A DNA stretch of 10,656 nt from contig CAAFEV010000294.1 of the NCBI GenBank assembly GCA_900762005.1, positions 1 to 10,656 on the forward strand, written 5' to 3'. A program made the translations under genes and the position numbers. The DNA comes from an uncultured Oscillospiraceae bacterium. Lineage in GTDB: Bacteria; Bacillota; Clostridia; Oscillospirales; Oscillospiraceae. Shown in pieces: positions 6,334 to 10,656 of this stretch; position 1 is the first letter of the stretch; each line of letters starts with the position of its first letter. The notes below the pieces were generated by a model. That model worked only from the letters and a program-made list of their open reading frames with translations, was not told the DNA's origin and ran no database searches.

Positions 6334-8580
6334 CTAAAGCTCTAAATAGGAGTCGGAGTAGAGGGTTCGGTTTCGCAGGATGTCGCAGGATTTCACCGTC
6401 TGCATCAGGCGCGTGTCACACGGGTTGACAATGGCGGAGGTCAGCCCCTGCATCATTGCCATTGCCAGAAGCGAGGAATCCATAATCGGGCGCAACGGCT
6501 TGGGCATTCCGTTCGAGGCGTTGGAAAGCCCGCCGGTGGAGGACAGACCTTCTTCGGCAAACAGGCGAATGGCGGTCAGCACGTCAAGCTGCTTGTCCTG
6601 CATCCCCTTGATGACCAAAAACAGCGGGTCGAACCATAAGTCCGACGCGTCCATCCCGAGCGCAAGTCCGCGCTCAAGCATCCGGTGGCAGTGCAGCATC
6701 CGCTCGTCGTTGTCCTTGGCAATGCCGTCGGCTGAGCAAAGGGCAATCACGATGGCATCATTCGCGGCGGCGAGGTCGATGTTGGAGATACGTGAGCCTG
6801 CGTCGGCGGAGTTGACAATCGGCTTGCCGTTGGTGCGGTTATAAACCGAAATGCCCGCTTCAATGGCGCGGCGGTTCGACGTGTCAAGGCACAGGGGTAC
6901 GTTGTCAAAATTCTCCTGTAACAGGCGCACTGCCCACATCATCAGCTGCGCACCGTTCTGCTCGGCAGGGCCGATGTTGACGTCGAGGTAGGTTGCGCCT
7001 GCTTTGATTTGTTCGGCGGCGCGCTGTAAAATCGGCGCGGGATTGAAGGCCGCCATCGCCTCGCGGATGACCGGGCTGATGCAGTGAATGCGTTCGCCGA
7101 CAATGATAAATTTCTTGGAGCCGTTGTCGCGCCGATGGTAGTGTACGCCCATATCGACCCTTGCAATCTCCGGCACGGCGAGCTTCGCGAAATTCGGCTC
7201 CTCGCTTGTGTGCACGGCCGGCTGCGCTGCGGAGGCAGTTGCCAGATGCGCACCGTTTTTCAGATATTTTACGATTTCCACGGCTTCCTTCGTGCCGACA
7301 AGCACATTCCAGCCGGGAAGCTGTCCGGCGATTTCGTCCCGCAGGACGGCGACCTTGCCGGGGATAACCAGCGTGCGCGAGCGGATTTTATCGGCAATCC
7401 GGTGTTCCTCAAAGAACCGCCGCACGGATGAGGCGGAGAGCTTGCCCGCCGCCCATGCCGTCAGAACGGACATCCCGCTTGCGTCGGCAATCAACAGATT
7501 AACCGGCACGCCAGAACGCTCGATTTCGCCCGAAACGAGGAAATAGGTCAGCGCAAAATCCACCGTAATCATACAGGGGTCATCGGGCGTTGCGCCGTTC
7601 ATCGGGTAGATTCCCGGCGTGACCTGCATCGGCTTCTGCGGGTCGGTAAAGAGGTTTTGCCGCAGACCAAACAGCGGCAGTGCCTCGGCATAGCGCAGCT
7701 GCTCCATGACCAGAATCGAGCCGTAGCGCAGCGTGAATACCGCCGCAAGCGCGGTTTGCAGGTGTAAATTCCCCGGCGCGAGCTTCGCCAGATTTACGAG
7801 CGACGGATAGCCGAGACTGCGCACACCGTCCTTCAGCGCGCTGCGGCGCACCAGCACGGCGTTTTGCAGGGTCTGCTTGGCGGTCTGCGCCGTCACGTCC
7901 AAAATCAGGTTGTGATTGCCCGTCGCCTCAATGCTTTGCACAAGGTCATACAGGGCGGAAAGGCTCCTTGCCCGCACGCCGAGTGTTAGGCCCGACTGCA
8001 GGGCAAGCGCGTTCAGTGCGGTGTAGTTTTCTTCATTTGCACCGCACAAAATCGGCTTTGTGTCCTTGCAGAGCGCGAGAGCCTGTTCGGCGCAATCGGC
8101 GCAGTCGCAGTCTAAAATCAGCACCCGTCCGGTCGCCGCCGCCCGTTTTACAAGGGCTTCCCAGCCCGTTGCGGAGTCTTTTTCGCAGCGCACCAGCACA
8201 AACTCCACGGTTTCGCGTTCGCCGATGCGCTCATAATCGATGCGCTGCAAATCGGCAAGCGTCCTGTCCGCCGTTGCCGCGTCCATGCCGGTGCAAAGCG
8301 GCACGGCGAAGCGGGTGGGCGAGACAAAGGCCTTTTCGTGCCGCAGCAAAACCGTCTCCCCGCCGAGCGTGATGCCGTTGCCGACGGTAACGGTACGCAT
8401 CGGCGGCGCGGCAGCGTCTGCCAGCATTTTTTTTGCTTCTTCTGAGAAATACGGGCATAAATCCGATGAAACCGCGCCCTGCGCAAGCTTCATGCTGAAC
8501 GCCATACAGGTCTGAAAGCCGCACGCCTTGCAGTTGGTTTTCGGCGAGAGCTTAAAAATATCGAGTCCCTTCAATGCCAT
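6334..8580 (-). CDS. Fusion of corrinoid iron-sulfur protein large subunit (AcsC) with methyl-THF:corrinoid methyltransferase (AcsE-like)
   Basis: A 748-residue protein in one uninterrupted frame. Residues 1-57 carry the 4Fe-4S motif with Cys17, Cys20, Cys25 and Cys42 (C-x2-C-x4-C-x16-C), as in AcsC. Residues about 60-330 match the AcsC barrel, and about 330-446 the C-terminal B12-binding domain (LLIADASGMSVLTAWAAGK, NVLVGTKEAVEIVKYLKNGA). An Ala/Pro/Glu-rich linker (about 447-489) leads to a pterin-binding TIM barrel (490-748): IVGERI (492-497), YLDVNIGP (531-538), PLCLDTSN (562-569), NSADAGSRI (590-598), DPL (651-653) and GLSNASNGMP (684-693). These are the folate-binding positions of AcsE/MetH-type methyltransferases. 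It would move methyl from methyl-THF to its own corrinoid. These are normally two genes. The ATG at 8580 follows AGGAGGTG, which overlaps the acsD stop codon. Confidence 0.9.
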   Translation of the reverse strand: MALKGLDIFKLSPKTNCKACGFQTCMAFSMKLAQGAVSSDLCPYFSEEAKKMLADAAAPPMRTVTVGNGITLGGETVLLRHEKAFVSPTRFAVPLCTGMDAATADRTLADLQRIDYERIGERETVEFVLVRCEKDSATGWEALVKRAAATGRVLILDCDCADCAEQALALCKDTKPILCGANEENYTALNALALQSGLTLGVRARSLSALYDLVQSIEATGNHNLILDVTAQTAKQTLQNAVLVRRSALKDGVRSLGYPSLVNLAKLAPGNLHLQTALAAVFTLRYGSILVMEQLRYAEALPLFGLRQNLFTDPQKPMQVTPGIYPMNGATPDDPCMITVDFALTYFLVSGEIERSGVPVNLLIADASGMSVLTAWAAGKLSASSVRRFFEEHRIADKIRSRTLVIPGKVAVLRDEIAGQLPGWNVLVGTKEAVEIVKYLKNGAHLATASAAQPAVHTSEEPNFAKLAVPEIARVDMGVHYHRRDNGSKKFIIVGERIHCISPVIREAMAAFNPAPILQRAAEQIKAGATYLDVNIGPAEQNGAQLMMWAVRLLQENFDNVPLCLDTSNRRAIEAGISVYNRTNGKPIVNSADAGSRISNIDLAAANDAIVIALCSADGIAKDNDERMLHCHRMLERGLALGMDASDLWFDPLFLVIKGMQDKQLDVLTAIRLFAEEGLSSTGGLSNASNGMPKPLRPIMDSSLLAMAMMQGLTSAIVNPCDTRLMQTVKSCDILRNRTLYSDSYLEL

Positions 8581-8591
8581 AGCGGCACCTC

Positions 8592-9536
8592 CTAAGCCAG
8601 CGCGTCAATCAGCGCGGAAATCGCGGCAGCGGCAGACGGATGCCGCAAAATGACCGCATCGGCACCGCTTGCCAGACACGCTGCGGCGGTGGTAATCTCC
8701 ATTTCGATGCCGCGCTGCTCGCACTCGCCCCATGCGGGCAGCTCGGCTTCGGGCATGACTGCCTCCTTGACGCTCCAAGCCTCGGCGGAGACCGGGACAA
8801 GCATCGGCATTTGCAGCAGCTCGTCGTCCTGTGCAAGCGCAGCTGTGCGAATGCGCTCCATCGTGGAGATAACATATTCAAAGCCATAGCCGGCGGCAGC
8901 CGCACCCGCGTTCATCACGATATGCTCCGGCGCAACACCCGCCTGCGTGAGCAGGACATTGAGCTGCTTGGCAAGGCTGATGTCCACGGAGGATTCCGCG
9001 CCGACGGTCTGCCCGCCGGAAGTCTGCGCAGACGCGGCAATTTCTCTGTAGTTTTCCTCACGCGCCGAGAGCAGCAGAAACGGTTCCCCCGGCAAGGCTG
9101 CGCAGATGGCGGCAAACAGTGCCGCGTCCTTTTCGATGTGCTTACAGCCGGAGAGTACCAGCGGCAGATCGGTCACCTCGTGTACCTGCTTTGCCAGCGC
9201 AACGCAGTCGGCAACCGGACGGTTCAGCCCGTTAGGGTCGGCACTCTCAAAGCAAAGGCACAGAAACGACACACCGGGCATCGTCTGCGCCCGTTTTGCC
9301 ATGTCTGCGACGCTTTCACAGCCTGCGTAAAACTCCCGCAGACCCTTTTGCGGATAGGCAGATAGCCCCAAGTCCGAGACCTCCGCGCCGATTTTCGGCG
9401 CGTGGACGGTCGGGGCATCAAACGTATAAAACGGCAGGGCACTGCCGCCGCCAAAAGTGACGGCGCACGCCCCCGTGCCGATGGTTACGGTATTGATTTC
9501 GGCGGAAAATGCCTGTGTTTTCGGAAGAAATGTCAT
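8592..9536 (-). CDS. acsD: Corrinoid iron-sulfur protein small subunit (acetyl-CoA decarbonylase/synthase delta subunit)
   Basis: A 314-residue TIM-barrel protein, close to the length of AcsD/CdhD small subunits. Typical segments are KAPKIG-type HAPKIGAEVSD (45-55), CLCFESADPNGLN (93-105), PLVLSGCKHIEKDAAL (125-140), AAGYGFEYVISTMERIRTAAL (214-234), EAWSVKE (252-258), WGECEQRGIEMEITTA (269-284) and GADAVILRHP (291-300). In the CFeSP heterodimer this subunit caps the corrinoid held by AcsC and helps bind cobalamin; it has no Fe-S cluster of its own. The ATG at 9536 has AGGAGG (9543-9548) 6 nt upstream. The stop lies 11 nt before the AcsC-AcsE start, so the two subunits are translationally close and presumably made in equal amounts. 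Confidence 0.92.
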   Translation of the reverse strand: MTFLPKTQAFSAEINTVTIGTGACAVTFGGGSALPFYTFDAPTVHAPKIGAEVSDLGLSAYPQKGLREFYAGCESVADMAKRAQTMPGVSFLCLCFESADPNGLNRPVADCVALAKQVHEVTDLPLVLSGCKHIEKDAALFAAICAALPGEPFLLLSAREENYREIAASAQTSGGQTVGAESSVDISLAKQLNVLLTQAGVAPEHIVMNAGAAAAGYGFEYVISTMERIRTAALAQDDELLQMPMLVPVSAEAWSVKEAVMPEAELPAWGECEQRGIEMEITTAAACLASGADAVILRHPSAAAAISALIDALA

Positions 9537-9599
9537 AAAGAGCCTCCTACGGAAGAAAAGCAGAGCGGAGAAAGGGCTTCGAAACGAAAAACGCCGTCC
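9537..9599 (-). other. metF-acsD spacer with acsD ribosome binding site
   Basis: Sixty-three bases separate metF and acsD. The - strand is pyrimidine-rich and ends in the strong acsD site AGGAGG (9543-9548). I see no convincing terminator stem or -35/-10 pair, so the genes are probably co-transcribed. Confidence 0.5.
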
Positions 9600-10535
9600 C
9601 TATGCGAAGTGCTGTTTGCCGATGCCCGACAGCCTTACAATTCTTGCCACGTCGTCAAATTTATTGAGTGCGTAGAGATGGATGCCGCCGATATCACAGG
9701 CGCGGTATTCCTCAATCAGACGGATGGTGTATTCGATACCCGCCTCTTTAAAGGCGGCCTTTTTCGCGGCAACCGTCGCCTCGTCCTCCTTCGGCGCAAA
9801 GGGATTCGGGAAAATCCAGTGCTTGGAAAGCAGCACGGAAAGCTCCCGCGGCAGCACACAGCCGTTGCGCGAAAAGGCCATGTTCATGGTTGCCGCCGCA
9901 TCTAAAACGGGCATAATGCCGACGTCCACGGGCAGAACGATTCCCGCGCTGCGAATGGCATCGAGCCAGCGGCGGAACTGCTCCATGTTCCAGCAAAGCT
10001 GCGTCATGATATAGTCCGCGCCCTCGTCCTGCTTCCGCTTTAAAAAGCCAATATCCGCCTGCATACTGACCGCGTCGATGTGCCCCTCCGGCGAGCCGGC
10101 GACGGCAATCGTGAATTGCCTGCCGAACCGCTGCCGCACCAGCTGCACCAGCTCCGAGGCGTATTGAAAATCGCCCCCGGTGCCGCTGCTGCCGACCGGG
10201 ATATCGCCGCGCAGGGCAAGAATATGGTCGATGCCGTTGTCCAGATAGGTCTGAAGCTGTGCCGCAAGGCTTGCCTGCGTATTTGCAACGCACGTCAGAT
10301 GCGTCACGGGGATGCACCTGCCGTCCGCCCTGATTTTCGATAAAACCTCTAAATTCTTCCCGACGTTCGACCCGCCCGCGCCGTAGGTGCAGGAGATATA
10401 GTCGGGCGAGAGGGAGTACAGCCGGTCAAGCACACCGCCAGCACCGCAGAGCTTTTGCGTGCCGACGTCGGTTTTCGGCGGAAAGACCTCAAAAGAAAAT
10501 ACACTGCGTTGTTTCATCAATTCGGCGATTGTCAT
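9600..10535 (-). CDS. metF: 5,10-methylenetetrahydrofolate reductase
   Basis: A 311-residue FAD-dependent TIM-barrel enzyme that reduces 5,10-methylene-THF to 5-methyl-THF. Family signatures are in order: FSFEVFPPKT (13-22, with the catalytic-type Glu16), YISCTYGAGGS (46-56), VTHLTC (77-82), ILALRGD (105-111, with the folate-binding-type Asp111) and GGIHLYALN near the C terminus. The length fits the simple bacterial single-domain MetF. The ATG at 10535 has GGGAGG (10545-10550) 9 nt upstream. It appears to be first in the operon and would supply methyl-THF to the methyltransferase domain encoded two genes downstream. No MetV-like or RnfC2-like partner gene, as found beside metF in many acetogens, is visible, so the electron donor is unknown. 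Confidence 0.95.
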   Translation of the reverse strand: MTIAELMKQRSVFSFEVFPPKTDVGTQKLCGAGGVLDRLYSLSPDYISCTYGAGGSNVGKNLEVLSKIRADGRCIPVTHLTCVANTQASLAAQLQTYLDNGIDHILALRGDIPVGSSGTGGDFQYASELVQLVRQRFGRQFTIAVAGSPEGHIDAVSMQADIGFLKRKQDEGADYIMTQLCWNMEQFRRWLDAIRSAGIVLPVDVGIMPVLDAAATMNMAFSRNGCVLPRELSVLLSKHWIFPNPFAPKEDEATVAAKKAAFKEAGIEYTIRLIEEYRACDIGGIHLYALNKFDDVARIVRLSGIGKQHFA

Positions 10536-10656
10536 AAGCGAAAACCTCCCGACTTTACCGCTCGATAATTTAAATTTATATAATTATACAATTTTACACT
10601 ATCACACCGCGAGCCTAAAAGCAAGCAAAAGGTGTTTTTTTTGAAAAAAGTTCACC
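10536..10656 (-). promoter_or_regulatory. Upstream region of metF with a probable -10 element
   Basis: The 121 bases before metF are AT-rich next to the gene. On the - strand they contain a perfect TATAAT (10583-10588), which would start transcription near 10576 and give a leader of about 40 nt. No good -35 box stands 16-18 nt upstream. I looked for an S-box core, T-box or cobalamin-riboswitch motif and found none; the leader is too short for one unless transcription starts outside the window. Confidence 0.4.

Noticed and set aside
8640..9365. A 241-codon + strand open frame opposite acsD.
   Set aside because: It is antisense to a confidently identified gene, rich in Arg, Cys and His as GC-rich shadows are, and has no ribosome site or recognisable domain.
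10631..10656. GGTG/CACC repeat with T and A runs at the window edge, possible terminator of an upstream gene.
   Set aside because: Only four GC-containing pairs align, with mismatches before the T/A runs, and the window ends there.

Overview
The window looks like the chromosome of an anaerobic, endospore-forming Clostridia bacterium, probably of the Oscillospiraceae/Ruminococcaceae type. The evidence is a moderately high GC content, strong GGAGG ribosome binding sites, an S-layer-homology protein, a SpoIIQ-like sporulation peptidase behind a sigma-F-type promoter, an S-box (SAM-I) riboswitch, and genes for a corrinoid iron-sulfur protein. The lineage is inferred from gene content only.

Layout. 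Positions 2-199 (+) hold the 3' end of an SLH-domain protein. It meets a divergently oriented M23 peptidase gene (266-937, -) at a perfect-stem hairpin terminator. The peptidase is probably SpoIIQ and has a close sigma-F promoter match at 958-986. Next is a small secreted or membrane-anchored protein with two Cna-B/SpaA-like beta domains (1187-1858, +). A 346-base gap follows, holding a terminator, a strong vegetative promoter, a complete SAM-I riboswitch and its terminator. These control metK (2205-3362, +) and a class I PLP aminotransferase (3369-4559, +), which ends in an 18-bp hairpin.

The rest (10535 down to 4617, all -) looks like one operon: metF, acsD, an acsC-acsE fusion, and a RACo-type corrinoid activator. 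Together they would reduce methylene-THF to methyl-THF (MetF), move the methyl group to cobalamin (the C-terminal methyltransferase domain of the fusion), carry it on the two-subunit corrinoid Fe-S protein (AcsC part plus AcsD), and repair oxidised Co(II) (RACo). This is the methyl branch of the Wood-Ljungdahl pathway. No acetyl-CoA synthase or CO dehydrogenase gene is visible.

The most notable feature is the 748-residue protein joining the large CFeSP subunit to its own methyltransferase in one uninterrupted reading frame. The neighbouring riboswitch-controlled metK raises the possibility that the methyl group goes to methionine/SAM rather than acetyl-CoA. That is inference: the two gene sets are convergent, not co-transcribed, and the methyl acceptor lies outside the window.
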